A DNA stretch of 64,000 nucleotides from Trichothermofontia sichuanensis B231. Its GTDB lineage: Bacteria; Cyanobacteriota; Cyanobacteriia; B231. Made by a program: the position numbers and the translations under genes. The notes under the pieces are model-generated. The model was not told where the DNA came from. It saw only the letters and a program-made list of their open reading frames with translations, and did no database searches. Shown here piece by piece: positions 53,702 through 63,493 of the stretch. Positions within the stretch are counted from its first letter, which is position 1. Every line of letters starts with the position of its first letter. The stretch lies in the NCBI RefSeq assembly GCF_026240635.1, contig NZ_CP110848.1:560501-624500 (forward strand), written 5' to 3'.

Positions 53702-54730
53702 TTACTGAATCTTTTGCTGGAATTTATTGCGCAGGAAGATGGCAGTCGCATTCATGGCCAGGAGCACAACCATCAGCACGATAATCCCAGCCGCCGCATT
53801 GATGTGAAAGGCCGTTTGGGGACGGCTGACCCAGTTATAGATTTGAATGGGCAGAACGGTAAACGGACTCTGGAGACTGTCGGGCAAGAAGGAAATAAAG
53901 GTCAGCGCCCCGATCGTAATCAGCGGGGCCGTTTCCCCGATCGCCCGTGACAACCCTAGAATGGTTCCGGTTAAAATCCCTGGCATGGCCACCGGTAGCA
54001 CATGGCTCCAGATTACCTGCCAACGCGTGGCCCCCAAGGCAAACCCCGCCTGCCGCAAGCTATCCGGCACGGCCCGTAGAGCTTCCCGTGTGGCCACAAT
54101 GATCACGGGCAGAATCAGCAGCGATAGGGTAAGTGCCCCCGTCAGCAGACTTCTGCCCCCCGTGACCGGGGCCATAAGGCGCACAAAAGCCGCCAACCCC
54201 AACAGACCATAGATAATGGAGGGAACCCCGGCCAGGTTACTGATATTGATTTCGATCGCCCGTGTCCACCAATTGTCTGTGGCAAACTCCTCCAGGAAAA
54301 TCCCGGCTCCAACACCCACGGGGAAGGCAATAGCAGCAATCAAAACCATCACATAGACAGTTCCCACCAGAGCCGATAGCAGACCAGCTTCATCCGCCCG
54401 CCGGGAGGGAAAATCCATAATAAAGGGCCACTTCAGACAGGCGGCTCCAGTAAATTCGTCGGGATGGGTGACCAGGAACGGTGGCGTTAACCGTAAACAG
54501 GGGGCATTTTTGACATCAGTGCCAATAAAGGGCCGACTGAAACGAGGCAGACCATCGATCAGCACATCGATCAGCAAGGCCGCCAGGACCACGATCGAGA
54601 TAGCAACGGCTAACCAGGTCAAGGAGACAAAAATCTTGTCGAACAGGTAGCGGCGGCTGATGTTGGGATCAAAGTTATTCGCCGGTTCAGCACTCTCTTC
54701 CTGGACCGACGGGGCAACAGGGCGGGTCAT
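53702..54730 (-). CDS. pstA: Phosphate ABC transporter permease PstA
   Basis: This 342-residue inner-membrane permease has six or more helices and the conserved EAA loop region ([20 protein letters not shown]). It is the second permease subunit of the Pst complex. ATG 54730 overlaps the TGA stop of pstC by two bases (ATGA), which fixes the start and shows coupled translation; an in-frame start at 54763 would lie inside pstC. Confidence 0.95.
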   Translation of the reverse strand: MTRPVAPSVQEESAEPANNFDPNISRRYLFDKIFVSLTWLAVAISIVVLAALLIDVLIDGLPRFSRPFIGTDVKNAPCLRLTPPFLVTHPDEFTGAACLKWPFIMDFPSRRADEAGLLSALVGTVYVMVLIAAIAFPVGVGAGIFLEEFATDNWWTRAIEINISNLAGVPSIIYGLLGLAAFVRLMAPVTGGRSLLTGALTLSLLILPVIIVATREALRAVPDSLRQAGFALGATRWQVIWSHVLPVAMPGILTGTILGLSRAIGETAPLITIGALTFISFLPDSLQSPFTVLPIQIYNWVSRPQTAFHINAAAGIIVLMVVLLAMNATAIFLRNKFQQKIQ

Positions 54731-55671
54731 TCGTACTTCTCCCGGAAACGACGGACAAACCAATAGCTAAAAATGTTGAGGCCCAGGGTGATGAGGAAAA
54801 GGGTCATCCCCACCGCAAAGATGGTCTTATAGGCCAGGGAGCCAGCGGGGGTATCCCCCAAACTCACCTGGACAATGTAGGCGGTCATTGTCATCACCGG
54901 CACAAACGGATTCAGACCCAAACGGGGGTTTTGCCCCGCCGCCAGGGTCACAATCATCGTTTCCCCGATCGCCCGTGAAATCGCCAGAATTAAGGATGCC
55001 ACAATGCCCGATAGGGCCGCTGGTAGGACGACCGAGACGATCGTTTCCCGCTTCGTGGCACCCAAGGCATAGGAGCCATCCCGTAAACTTTGGGGCACAG
55101 CATAGATCGCATCCTCACTCAGGGAGGCCACCAGCGGCGTAATCGAAACCCCCAAGACTAAACCGGCGCTGAGGGCATTAAACCCCTGAAGACCAGGAAT
55201 GAATTGCTGGAGGATGGGTGTCACAAACAACAGGGCGAAGTAACCAAAGACCACCGTTGGTACCCCCGCCAGAATCTCCAAAATCGGCTTGAGGAAAGCC
55301 CGCACTTTAGTCGGGGCATATTCACTCAGGTAGACGGCAGACAACAGCCCCAGGGGAAGGGCTACAACAATGGCGATCACCGACGTCATCACGGTGGCAC
55401 TGATTAGGACGAAAATCCCGAACTGGGCACTGGCAAATAGGGGCGTCCACTTGGTATCGGTGAGGAATCGCCAGAGGGGAACTTCCTGGAAAAACGAGAT
55501 CGTTTCAAAGATCAGGGACAGGACAATCCCGCTCGTCGTGGCCACGGATACGAAGGCAAACAGGGCAAAGACGGACTTAACCGCCAGTTCAATCCGCCGA
55601 TTCAGTTGGCGATTGGGTCGCCACAGATCCGTCAGAGGGAGTGACGGTGAAGGAGAGGTCTCTGAAGTCAT
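54727..55671 (-). CDS. pstC: Phosphate ABC transporter permease PstC
   Basis: This 314-residue permease has about six transmembrane helices, the motif [20 protein letters not shown] and the region [20 protein letters not shown]. It pairs with PstA. The gene is 283 bases downstream of pstS, in a gap that contains a perfect 11-bp hairpin. It is coupled to pstA by an ATGA overlap. Confidence 0.95.
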   Translation of the reverse strand: MTSETSPSPSLPLTDLWRPNRQLNRRIELAVKSVFALFAFVSVATTSGIVLSLIFETISFFQEVPLWRFLTDTKWTPLFASAQFGIFVLISATVMTSVIAIVVALPLGLLSAVYLSEYAPTKVRAFLKPILEILAGVPTVVFGYFALLFVTPILQQFIPGLQGFNALSAGLVLGVSITPLVASLSEDAIYAVPQSLRDGSYALGATKRETIVSVVLPAALSGIVASLILAISRAIGETMIVTLAAGQNPRLGLNPFVPVMTMTAYIVQVSLGDTPAGSLAYKTIFAVGMTLFLITLGLNIFSYWFVRRFREKYE

Positions 55672-55814
55672 TACATCAGAAATGTCTATCGACTATATAG
55701 TTTAAAATCAATAAGTACTCAATGTGGCAAGTTGCCCCCATCTAGTACGGGGTGAGCGGGATTGGGGCAGCATCATTCTCGATAACAACACCAGGTCAAT
55801 GAGCCGTTATGCCA

Positions 55815-55866
55815 TTAGGGAAGGGTAGGCGATGGAGATTGAGTGTCCGATCGTGCCCTTCCCTAA
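55815..55866 (-). terminator. Hairpin between pstS and pstC (attenuator or RNA stabiliser)
   Basis: TTAGGGAAGGG (55815-55825) and CCCTTCCCTAA (55856-55866) form a perfect 11-bp stem with a 30-base loop. It lies between the pstS stop and the pstC start on the transcribed strand. No T-run follows. Such hairpins often allow more PstS than permease to be made, by partial termination or by protecting the pstS mRNA end; that role here is inference. Confidence 0.5.
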
Positions 55867-55954
55867 TCCGGCTAACTTTAGTAAGGGTTGACCGGATAGG
55901 CAAAACCCATGATGCCGAGCCAGTAACACCCAGTACAAAGTGTGGTGACTCACT

Positions 55955-57022
55955 TTACATCTTATCAGCCAGCTTCTTGCCTACGGCTGAACCGCCTTCA
56001 AAGATGGTACCAAGTGTTACATTGGCAATCCGCGCTTGAGCCTTGGGAACTAAGTCCTGGGGGAGAGGGACATAGCCCACTTCTGAGATCAGTTTCTGAT
56101 TGGCTGGATCAATCTGGAAGTCAGCAAATGCCCGCACCGCCGGATTGTCCAGCGAAGTCTTCTTCACGTAGAAAAATTCCGGACGGGAAAGCGGGACATA
56201 GGTCCCATCAGCGATCGTCGTTGCACTGGGGGCCACACAGCCGTTACCCCCATCGATTGCCACCAGATTCAGCCGTCCAGCATTTTCCTCATAGTAGGCA
56301 AAGCCGAAGAACCCTAGACCGCCTTCGTCCGCTTCTACCCCTTGTACAATCACGTTATCGTCTTCACTGGCGGTAAAGTCGCCGCGACTTTCATCTTTGC
56401 CAACGGTTGCTTCCATGAAGTAATCATAGGTGCCAGAATCAGTCCCTGGTCCGTACAAGCCCAAGCGCTTGTCAGGGAAGCCGTCGCGGATTTGGTTCCA
56501 ATTAGTAATCTTGCCTTCAGCAGCCGGTTCCCACATCTTCTTGAGTTCATCCACCGTCAGACAGGTGGCAAAGTCGTTGGCTTTGTTGACCACAACCGAT
56601 AGACCGTCAAAGGCAATGGGAACTTCAACATACTCAATGCCATTCTTCTGGCACAGTTCCATTTCTTCCTTCTTGATCGGGCGCGATGCATTGGAAATGT
56701 CGGTCTCACCTGCGCAGAATTTCTTGAAGCCGCCGCCCGTGCCCGACACGCCAACGGTAATCCGCACGCCGGGATTCACTTTCATAAATTCTTCCGCCAT
56801 TGCTTCCGAGATTGGGAAGACGGTACTGGAACCGTCCACGAGAACGGTGCCACTCAGGGTTGAGCCGCCCCCCCCAGTTGCCGCCGTTTGGGTAGCGCCA
56901 TCCCCCCCCGCCGCTGGGGAACTGGTGGTGGTGGTACCCCCACCGCAGGCTGCAACCCCCAGGTAAAGGACACCCAGGACCGCCAGCAGTTTCAGACTTG
57001 CAGGACGCATCTGCACACGCAT
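55955..57022 (-). CDS. pstS: Periplasmic phosphate-binding lipoprotein PstS
   Basis: This 355-residue protein has a lipoprotein signal with the lipobox LGVAAC (Cys at residue 26) and a Gly/Thr/Ser-rich linker. The phosphate-binding domain shows [18 protein letters not shown] and [20 protein letters not shown], which form the phosphate-coordinating loops. PstS captures phosphate in the periplasm for PstCAB. It is the first gene of the operon and has a Pho box upstream. This copy resembles the SphX/PstS type of cyanobacteria in its SSTVFPI and TGGGFKKFC motifs. Confidence 0.95.
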   Translation of the reverse strand: MRVQMRPASLKLLAVLGVLYLGVAACGGGTTTTSSPAAGGDGATQTAATGGGGSTLSGTVLVDGSSTVFPISEAMAEEFMKVNPGVRITVGVSGTGGGFKKFCAGETDISNASRPIKKEEMELCQKNGIEYVEVPIAFDGLSVVVNKANDFATCLTVDELKKMWEPAAEGKITNWNQIRDGFPDKRLGLYGPGTDSGTYDYFMEATVGKDESRGDFTASEDDNVIVQGVEADEGGLGFFGFAYYEENAGRLNLVAIDGGNGCVAPSATTIADGTYVPLSRPEFFYVKKTSLDNPAVRAFADFQIDPANQKLISEVGYVPLPQDLVPKAQARIANVTLGTIFEGGSAVGKKLADKM

Positions 57023-57070
57023 AAGCTGTTTTAATTACTTCGATAGGGTCCTCAGCAGGATACCGTCTCT

Positions 57071-57089
57071 GCGTAAAGACCAGGTTAAG
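57071..57089 (-). promoter_or_regulatory. Pho box upstream of pstS
   Basis: On the reverse strand CTTAACCT and CTTTACGC, spaced by three bases, lie about 50 bases before the pstS start. The first matches the cyanobacterial SphR/PhoB half-site consensus PyTTAAPyPy(T/A) exactly, and the second partially. Phosphate starvation control is therefore expected. Confidence 0.6.
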
Positions 57090-57305
57090 AGGTTCAAAAA
57101 AAGTTTTAATAGCCACAACCCCACAGTAGGATAGCCGGGCAATCCTATGGGATCCGCGTAGTTAGAGTTAGAGCCAGTTTTAGTGTTGCGCTATAGTCTC
57201 GATAGTGTATGCGATCGGCCTCAAAGATGAGTGTGTCGCACAATACCATTTGGCCACTGTTTAGCTGAAGGCTGGGGTTAATGTAGCTGCGTGGCTCAAT
57301 GACGA

Positions 57306-58844
57306 TCAATATGCTGCGCACTGTTGGACAAAGCGCTGGGCTAGATGGGGGTATTGGCCCCAGTGAAGATGGAGATAAGTCGCCAGGAGGCGATCGCCGT
57401 ACCACCCTTCTCGCTGCGGCTTGGCGTCGGGATTAAGGGACTGGGTTTGCCAGAGGGGATAGGCGATGGGCAGCGGCTGTGCCCCAGTGTTCGCAGCTCT
57501 TGCTCCCATGCTCTCTTCCTGGATGATCGCCGATCGATGAAATTCATGGCCCCAAACAGTTTCACCCGTAGCGATGAGGGTTGTCGGGTGTAAGGCCGTG
57601 GCCTGTCGATAGCCCAACACCAGGCGATCGCCCATTGCGACTGTACAGGGCAACACCCCGACCATTTCCCAGGCCCGCTGTTCAAAATCAATTAACCGTT
57701 CTGCCAGATACATCAGCCCGCCACATTCAGCATAAGTGGGCATCCCCGCCCTGATCGCCGCCTGCACCGCCCGTCGCACCGCCTGATTGTGTTCTAACGC
57801 CGGGGCAAACATTTCCGGAAACCCGCCCCCAAAGTAAAGCCCCTGGATATTGGCTGGTAGGGTTGCGTCTTGCAGCGGACTCCAAAAGCAGAGGTCTGCC
57901 CCCAGTTGTCGCAAGAGATCCAGGTTGTCGGCGTAATAGAAACTGAAAGCCCGATCGTAGGCCACCGCGATCGCCACCAAACGAACCCCTGGATAAAAAA
58001 ACGATCCATCCGCCAGGGTAGGGGCGGGTTGCACCATCAGCGATGGGGTATCGACACCAGGGTTGTCAAACCCGCCCTCCGAACCATCCGTATTGACCTT
58101 GAACAGCGGCAATAGGACATCCCAATCAAAACACTGTTCCGCCAGATCAGCGAGGCGATCGAAAAACCTGGGCAGATCATCCAATTCTGCCGTTGGCACC
58201 AACCCCAGGTGGCGATCGGGGATCGTCAACTCTGCCTGACGGTGGATTACGCCTAAAACGGGGGGGGCATTCCCTTGTCTGGCTTGCAAGTAATCGAGGG
58301 CTTGGGTGAGAAGTTGCCGATGCCGATCGCTGCCCACCCGATTCAACACCACCCCTGCAATTTGCACATCAGGGTCAAACTGTTGATAACCGTCGACGAT
58401 CGCCGCGATCGATCCCGAAAGGTGACGACAATCCAGAACCAAGAGGACAGGTAGATTCAGCAACTGGGCAATGTGGGCCGTACTGGCATAGGCAGCAGCC
58501 ATTGCGGAGGACTTTGACTTTTGACTTTTGACTTTTGACTTTTGACACCTACCGGGAATCTCAACCCCATCAAACAACCCCATCACCCCTTCAATCAGCG
58601 CATAGTCCGCCGTTTGCGTGTGGGTGTGAAAACAAGTCTGAACATAGCGGGGGGAAGTGAGAATCGGATCGAGATTGCGACAAGGGCGGCCCGTGACAGC
58701 TTGATGGAACATCGGGTCAATGTAGTCCGGACCGACCTTGAAGGACTGCACCTGTAATCCCCGCCGCCGCAGGGCCGCCAACAGAGCCAGGGTAACCGTG
58801 GTTTTGCCAACGCCGCTGCGTTCTCCGGCAATCACTAAGGACAT
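57306..58844 (-). CDS. Cobyrinate a,c-diamide synthase (CobB/CbiA type)
   Basis: This 512-residue enzyme amidates two acetate side chains of cobyrinate in cobalamin synthesis, using glutamine and ATP. The N-terminal dethiobiotin-synthetase-like domain has the P-loop GERSGVGKTTV and KVGPDYIDP. The C-terminal class-I glutamine amidotransferase domain has LYFGGGFPEMFA and the nucleophile Cys in TYAECGGLMYL. A Lys/Ser-rich insert (QKSKVKSQKSKSS, about residues 100-112) is encoded by 7-bp tandem repeats and interrupts the family alignment after the GLFDG motif. No other cobalamin genes are adjacent and no B12 riboswitch was recognised. Confidence 0.9.
   Translation of the reverse strand: MSLVIAGERSGVGKTTVTLALLAALRRRGLQVQSFKVGPDYIDPMFHQAVTGRPCRNLDPILTSPRYVQTCFHTHTQTADYALIEGVMGLFDGVEIPGRCQKSKVKSQKSKSSAMAAAYASTAHIAQLLNLPVLLVLDCRHLSGSIAAIVDGYQQFDPDVQIAGVVLNRVGSDRHRQLLTQALDYLQARQGNAPPVLGVIHRQAELTIPDRHLGLVPTAELDDLPRFFDRLADLAEQCFDWDVLLPLFKVNTDGSEGGFDNPGVDTPSLMVQPAPTLADGSFFYPGVRLVAIAVAYDRAFSFYYADNLDLLRQLGADLCFWSPLQDATLPANIQGLYFGGGFPEMFAPALEHNQAVRRAVQAAIRAGMPTYAECGGLMYLAERLIDFEQRAWEMVGVLPCTVAMGDRLVLGYRQATALHPTTLIATGETVWGHEFHRSAIIQEESMGARAANTGAQPLPIAYPLWQTQSLNPDAKPQREGWYGDRLLATYLHLHWGQYPHLAQRFVQQCAAY
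58511..58545 (-). repeat. Five tandem heptamers inside the cobyrinate synthase gene
   Basis: ACTTTGA followed by four CTTTTGA units forms a 35-bp heptanucleotide array of the STRR type known from filamentous cyanobacteria, where it is normally intergenic. Here it sits in the coding region, keeps the frame and adds a basic loop to the protein. Confidence 0.8.
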
Positions 58845-58975
58845 GAGGGCCAGTTGTTGTTAAAGTTTGCGTTCAAGGGCTGCTTTGCTGTCGGCTTGTC
58901 TGGTTTATTCTGCTTGTACAGTATGCGCTGATATTGGCGCAATGCTTCTGCGGAGACGCTACGCGATCGTTGGCT

Positions 58976-60544
58976 ATGACCTTTCTCTCCCTAATCTACG
59001 GTGTGTTTCTCCTGAGTGTGCTGGGGATTTACTGGTCTGCCCAGACCCAGACGCAACGCCTGTGGGCCTTAGTGGTCACCAGTTTGCTTTTCTATGCGGC
59101 CTTGCCCACCCCAGGAGGACCCAGCCCAGTCTATAGCCTGCTGTTGCCCATTTTCTCCATTTTCCTACTGATGACCAGTGCCGTGGTTAATTTCTGGCTA
59201 GGCCGATCGCTTAGCCAACGATCGGCCCTTGCCCTCCACGGCGATCCCAACCTATCGGAAGCCGAGTGGCAGTTTGCCCAGGAGGAATGGAACTATCGCC
59301 GCACCTGGATTCTGGCCTCTGGCATTGTCTTTAACGTTGTCCTGCTCCTGAGCTTCAAATATACACCCTTTTTCCTGCGTACGATCGGCACCCTCATGGG
59401 GTCCAGTGTGGTGCTGACAACGGCGGATGCGATCGCGGCCACGGTTATTCCCCCCTTGGGTCTAAGTTTCTTTTGCTTCGAGTGCATTGCCTATTTAATT
59501 GATATTTATCGCGGTGCCCCGGCAGCTCCCCAATTTTTGAAATTTGCCGCCTATAAATTTTTCTTCCCCAAGCTGATTTCCGGTCCCATCACCCGTTATC
59601 ACCACCTGGCCATCCAGTTTAAGTCTGTGACGATGCCCACGCCCGATCGCGTTGCCGAAGGCTTGTGGTTGATCGCCTGTGGGGCGCTGAAAAAGGGACT
59701 CGTGGCCGATAATTTGGGACGGTATGTGGATTTAGTGTTTAATCCCGATACCGGTAATTTATTGCGGGCAGGGAGTGGCGATCTGGGGTTAGCGACGGCT
59801 GCTTATGGGTTGCAACTGTATCTTGACTTCAGCGGCTATGTGGATGTGGCCCTAGGGAGCGCCCTTTTACTAGGGTTAAATCTACCGCAGAACTTTGATT
59901 TCCCCTACTGCACCACCAGCATTGCCGACTTCTGGCGACGCTGGCATATTACCTTAGGTGACTGGCTGCGAAACTATCTCTACTTTCCCCTGGGTGGCTC
60001 ACGTCAGGGCCTCTGGCGCACCTGCCTTAACCTGATGATGGTGATGTTAGTGGCTGGGATCTGGCACGGAGCAAATTGGGGGTTTATTGTCTGGGGGGCG
60101 CTCCACGGGTTGGCTCTGGTTGTGCATCGCCTCACCGATAGTCAAAGTCGCCGCCGCGCCTGGTTAAGTACCTGGTGGCTGAGCTTACCCGGCATGGCGA
60201 TCGCCTGGTTTGTTACCCAGCTCGTTGTTTTCCTGACCTGGATTTTCTTCCGCCTGCCGAACCTGAAGGACTCCCTGTGGGTCGTCAGCCACCTGTGGGG
60301 ACAAACCGCTGATGCCCAGTTTGTCCAAAAAATCTATGTTGAAACCCTGCATCTAGGTCGCCCAACCATTGCCCTGCTTTTGCTAGCCATTATGGTGATT
60401 ATGGGGCTGCTTTACCAAAGTCGTCAAATTCTGAAACTGCAATTGAATTGGCCGATTAAGCTCTTTCTCGTCCCCCTCTGCCTCTATGCCGTCTGGCAAC
60501 TCGGCCCGGAAGGCACCCTCCCCTATATTTACTTTGATTTCTAA
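58976..60544 (+). CDS. MBOAT family O-acyltransferase (AlgI-like)
   Basis: This 522-residue membrane protein has about ten helices. GLSFFCFECIAYLIDIYRG, PKLISGPITRYHH, LYLDFSGYVDVALGSALLLG and the catalytic His in VAGIWHGANWGFIVWG are typical of the MBOAT family. AlgI relatives acetylate polysaccharides together with a periplasmic DltD/AlgJ-type esterase; no such partner is adjacent. ATG 58976 is preferred over 58934 because MTFLSLIYGVFLLSVLG starts the first helix. Its starting region is divergent from the cobyrinate synthase gene. Confidence 0.88.
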   Translation: MTFLSLIYGVFLLSVLGIYWSAQTQTQRLWALVVTSLLFYAALPTPGGPSPVYSLLLPIFSIFLLMTSAVVNFWLGRSLSQRSALALHGDPNLSEAEWQFAQEEWNYRRTWILASGIVFNVVLLLSFKYTPFFLRTIGTLMGSSVVLTTADAIAATVIPPLGLSFFCFECIAYLIDIYRGAPAAPQFLKFAAYKFFFPKLISGPITRYHHLAIQFKSVTMPTPDRVAEGLWLIACGALKKGLVADNLGRYVDLVFNPDTGNLLRAGSGDLGLATAAYGLQLYLDFSGYVDVALGSALLLGLNLPQNFDFPYCTTSIADFWRRWHITLGDWLRNYLYFPLGGSRQGLWRTCLNLMMVMLVAGIWHGANWGFIVWGALHGLALVVHRLTDSQSRRRAWLSTWWLSLPGMAIAWFVTQLVVFLTWIFFRLPNLKDSLWVVSHLWGQTADAQFVQKIYVETLHLGRPTIALLLLAIMVIMGLLYQSRQILKLQLNWPIKLFLVPLCLYAVWQLGPEGTLPYIYFDF

Positions 60545-60922
60545 ATTTTTGATCTCTAAATTACAGCCTTTACCTCAATCATAAAGTACAGTTTTACCGG
60601 GGTAGGATGGGGGCAGCCCGCTAGTGCAGCCCTCACCCTAAATCCTTCTCCCAGAGCCGGAGAGGGATTTAGGGTGAGGGTTAGCTTCTCCCCACTTGGG
60701 AGAAGGGGGGTGGGGGATGAGGACTGCCGGTTGGATCGAGATCCAAGCCTTAACTTTGTACTGAGTAAATTAGGTAAAGGCTGTAAAATGTCTAGTCGTT
60801 ATATAATTCAGGCTGAAACAGCGTCCTCACCCCCAGCCCCTCTCCCAGGGCGGGAGAGGGGAGTGAAAAACTGTATTGTTCTTATTTGGATTGACCATAA
60901 AGTTTGAATTTTTGCATTGGCC
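60545..60922. repeat. Two dispersed hairpin elements (copies g and h)
   Basis: Bases 60562-60785 form a composite element with ends TACAGCCTTTACC and GGTAAAGGCTGTA, an inverted pair. Bases 60792-60899 are a full copy of the other type, from CTAGTCGTTATATAATTCAG to GGATTGACCATA. No gene is present. Together they fill the space between two convergent genes. Confidence 0.7.
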
Positions 60923-63493
60923 CTACCCCAGATTATCAAGTTGATGACGAGCTGCATCCAGCGCCATCCGCTGCTCAGCCTCGACGATCGCCCGATAAGT
61001 AGCCCTCACAGCTTCAACCTCTACCGAAATCGAATCAATCCCCCAACGCACCAATTGTTCAACCATTCCCAGATCCCGACTCGGTGCTTGGCCACAGATT
61101 GAGCAAGGAATCCCTAGCTGATGGCTTTGCTCAATCAGTTGCGCGATCGCTCGCAATACCGCTGGATGGCGATCGTCGAGATAAGTACTCAACTGGGGAT
61201 GATCGCGATCAATGCCTAACAACAATTGCGTTAAATCATTAGTTCCAATCGACACCCCCTGCACCCCCGCCGCCACATAGTCCGGTAACAACAGGAGTAC
61301 TGACGGTACCTCAGCCATCAGCCAGAGTTGCAGGGCATCCCGATCGAGATCCGATTGCTCAACCCGCTCCCGACAGAACTGGAATTCCTCTACTGTGCGC
61401 ACAAAGGGTAGCAACAGATGCAAGTTCCGGTAACCCGCCTGTTGCACTGCGGCGAGGGCTGCTAATTCCACCTCAAACAGAGTTGGGTTGAACCAATAGG
61501 CTGCTGCTCCCCGTAGCCCCAACATCGGATTTGCCTCCGGTGGCTGGCTGGGGGCACCCTGAAGGGCCGCAAACTCGTGGCTGCGCAAATCCAGCGATCG
61601 GTACATCACGGGCTGGGGGTAAACCGCTTGGGCAAAAATGGCAATGGTATGGCTGAGCCGCTCAATTAAGTCCCTTTGCCGCCCCTGTTGTAGCCAGCAC
61701 TGGGGATGTTGTTGCTCCAATGCCTCGATCATCATCAGTTCCGAGCGCAGCAACCCCACCCCCGCGATCGGCAACCCAGACAGTTGGGATAAACTGCTGG
61801 GTTGACTCAGGTTTACCATTAGACGGGTTGTCAACACCTGCTCCTGCGGCCCCCCCCCGGCCAGATCCATACTGGCCCCAAAGGCGGCAGAAGCCAACTC
61901 ATCCTGATGGTCCGCAAGGGCCAGTTCGGATTTCCCCAACGCCTCGCCCGAGGCATTTGGCAACGCTGCATAGGCCAGCAGTTGGGGGTAATAACGGGTG
62001 GGAATACGGTAAACCCAACCCCCTTGGCCATCGAGCCATAGCCAATCCCCCGTTTGGATTTGCTGGGTCGCAGCGGGTGCCCCCACGATCGCTGGAATTC
62101 CCAACTCACGGGCCACGATCGCCCCGTGGGAATTCATCCCCCCCTGCTCCGCAATCACCCCCCGACAGTGACGCAAGTACCCAATCCAACTGGGTAAGAC
62201 CGCTGTAGTGATGAGAATATGATCAGCAGGTAGTTGGGTCGGATCGTCCGGCAGTTGGGCAGCCACATAGGCTGGAGCTACCACCTGGCCCATTGCTGCC
62301 CCCACGCCTCGCAACAGCGGCGGGACATCCCGGCAAGCTATTGCCGCCAAGCGGGTTAAGGGCGTGCTTGCCACCGTCAAAGAGACCGCCTCCTGAACTG
62401 CTGCCCGAGTTGATGCTGCGGTTACCTCCTGAGCGGGGGGCAAGGTAGCTGAGGTTGGGTCGATCACCACATCGGTTAGGTAAAGTTGGGGCGCAGTATC
62501 CGCCCGCTGGTACAAATGCCATTCCACCTGAAATCCATCGAGTGCCTGTGTCGCCGCCCATCCCGTGGGAGAAAGTGAGGTGCGCAGTGTCTGAACCAGC
62601 CGTCTGAGAGTTAGCCAATCCGCCGGCGTCAGGACCGATCGCTGCCGTACTGCCTCACTGAGCAAGTAAGCTTGTATCCCTGGTCGGGCCAACTGGGGCA
62701 CGCAATCCCCCTGCCAAGCCCTTGCAGCCGCCGGAAGGGCAAGGACGGATTGCACCTGATAGGCCAATTCCTGATACCCAGCCTGGATCTGAATCGGTGG
62801 GTCCGCCGTCAGGGGAAGGCTATAGCTTTCCGGATCGGCCATTCCCCACTGTTGGGCCAGTCTCAATCCCCAACTGGCTTCCACCAGCGTCTGCGCCGTC
62901 TGGAACTGTATCGTACCCGCCGCGATCGCTGGCCAGAGCGGTTGAATTAAGACGGCCAAGTGCAGGCGAGGTAACTCCAGACCCAGCTGTTGCCAACAAA
63001 AGAGACTACTGGCTGCAAACAGGGAAGCCCAAACCTGCTTCAGCGCTGTGGCCATAGCAGTAGGTTCCGCTGGACACACCTGTACCCCTAGCAGGGGAGC
63101 CACAGCCGCCGGGGCCACGGTCGCTGAGACGCTCAGGGAGGGCCGCAGGATTAAGGTTTCCGCCTGGAGCGGCGGGATCGCCGCCGTTAGCATCGTCAGC
63201 CAATCCCCAGGCAGGGAATTATTGAGCAGACTCCATTGCAGTTGTTGTGCGATCGCGGCTAATTGCTCCGCATTTGCCATATCCACCCGTAGACGGGAAT
63301 CGGGGAGGTTAGCCAGGATCGGCTCGGACCAGGGGATCGTTTCCAAAAAAGCCGACAACCAAGGAGCGGGAACGATGACCGTAGGGACCACTGCATAGCC
63401 CTGCTGTCGTAAGCGACCTAGTTGCAAGGCCCGTTCTCCCACCCAATGCAGCGGGAGCGCGTCAATCTCGTCTAGCCCATACAGCTGACTCAC
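60923..63493 (-). CDS. PEP synthase / PEP-utilising enzyme-like protein
   Basis: This encodes 856 residues from a GTG start. The central swivel domain has GGMNSHGAIVARELGIPAIVG with the phospho-accepting His (about residue 456). The C-terminal TIM barrel has GLLRSELMMIE, NPMLGLRGAA, GVSIGTNDLTQL and the catalytic Cys in CSICGQAPS (about 799). The N-terminal ATP-binding domain is strongly divergent and has lost the usual PPDK_N signatures; it is mostly Ala/Leu/Gln-rich. The protein may have a regulatory or altered role rather than normal PEP synthesis. It is divergent from cyanophycinase. Confidence 0.75.
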   Translation of the reverse strand: MSQLYGLDEIDALPLHWVGERALQLGRLRQQGYAVVPTVIVPAPWLSAFLETIPWSEPILANLPDSRLRVDMANAEQLAAIAQQLQWSLLNNSLPGDWLTMLTAAIPPLQAETLILRPSLSVSATVAPAAVAPLLGVQVCPAEPTAMATALKQVWASLFAASSLFCWQQLGLELPRLHLAVLIQPLWPAIAAGTIQFQTAQTLVEASWGLRLAQQWGMADPESYSLPLTADPPIQIQAGYQELAYQVQSVLALPAAARAWQGDCVPQLARPGIQAYLLSEAVRQRSVLTPADWLTLRRLVQTLRTSLSPTGWAATQALDGFQVEWHLYQRADTAPQLYLTDVVIDPTSATLPPAQEVTAASTRAAVQEAVSLTVASTPLTRLAAIACRDVPPLLRGVGAAMGQVVAPAYVAAQLPDDPTQLPADHILITTAVLPSWIGYLRHCRGVIAEQGGMNSHGAIVARELGIPAIVGAPAATQQIQTGDWLWLDGQGGWVYRIPTRYYPQLLAYAALPNASGEALGKSELALADHQDELASAAFGASMDLAGGGPQEQVLTTRLMVNLSQPSSLSQLSGLPIAGVGLLRSELMMIEALEQQHPQCWLQQGRQRDLIERLSHTIAIFAQAVYPQPVMYRSLDLRSHEFAALQGAPSQPPEANPMLGLRGAAAYWFNPTLFEVELAALAAVQQAGYRNLHLLLPFVRTVEEFQFCRERVEQSDLDRDALQLWLMAEVPSVLLLLPDYVAAGVQGVSIGTNDLTQLLLGIDRDHPQLSTYLDDRHPAVLRAIAQLIEQSHQLGIPCSICGQAPSRDLGMVEQLVRWGIDSISVEVEAVRATYRAIVEAEQRMALDAARHQLDNLG

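Noticed and set aside
58845-58975. Cobalamin riboswitch near the cobyrinate synthase gene
   Set aside because: No B12-box-like sequence or matching structure was seen; the region contains only the common GGAGACGCTACGCGATCG module.
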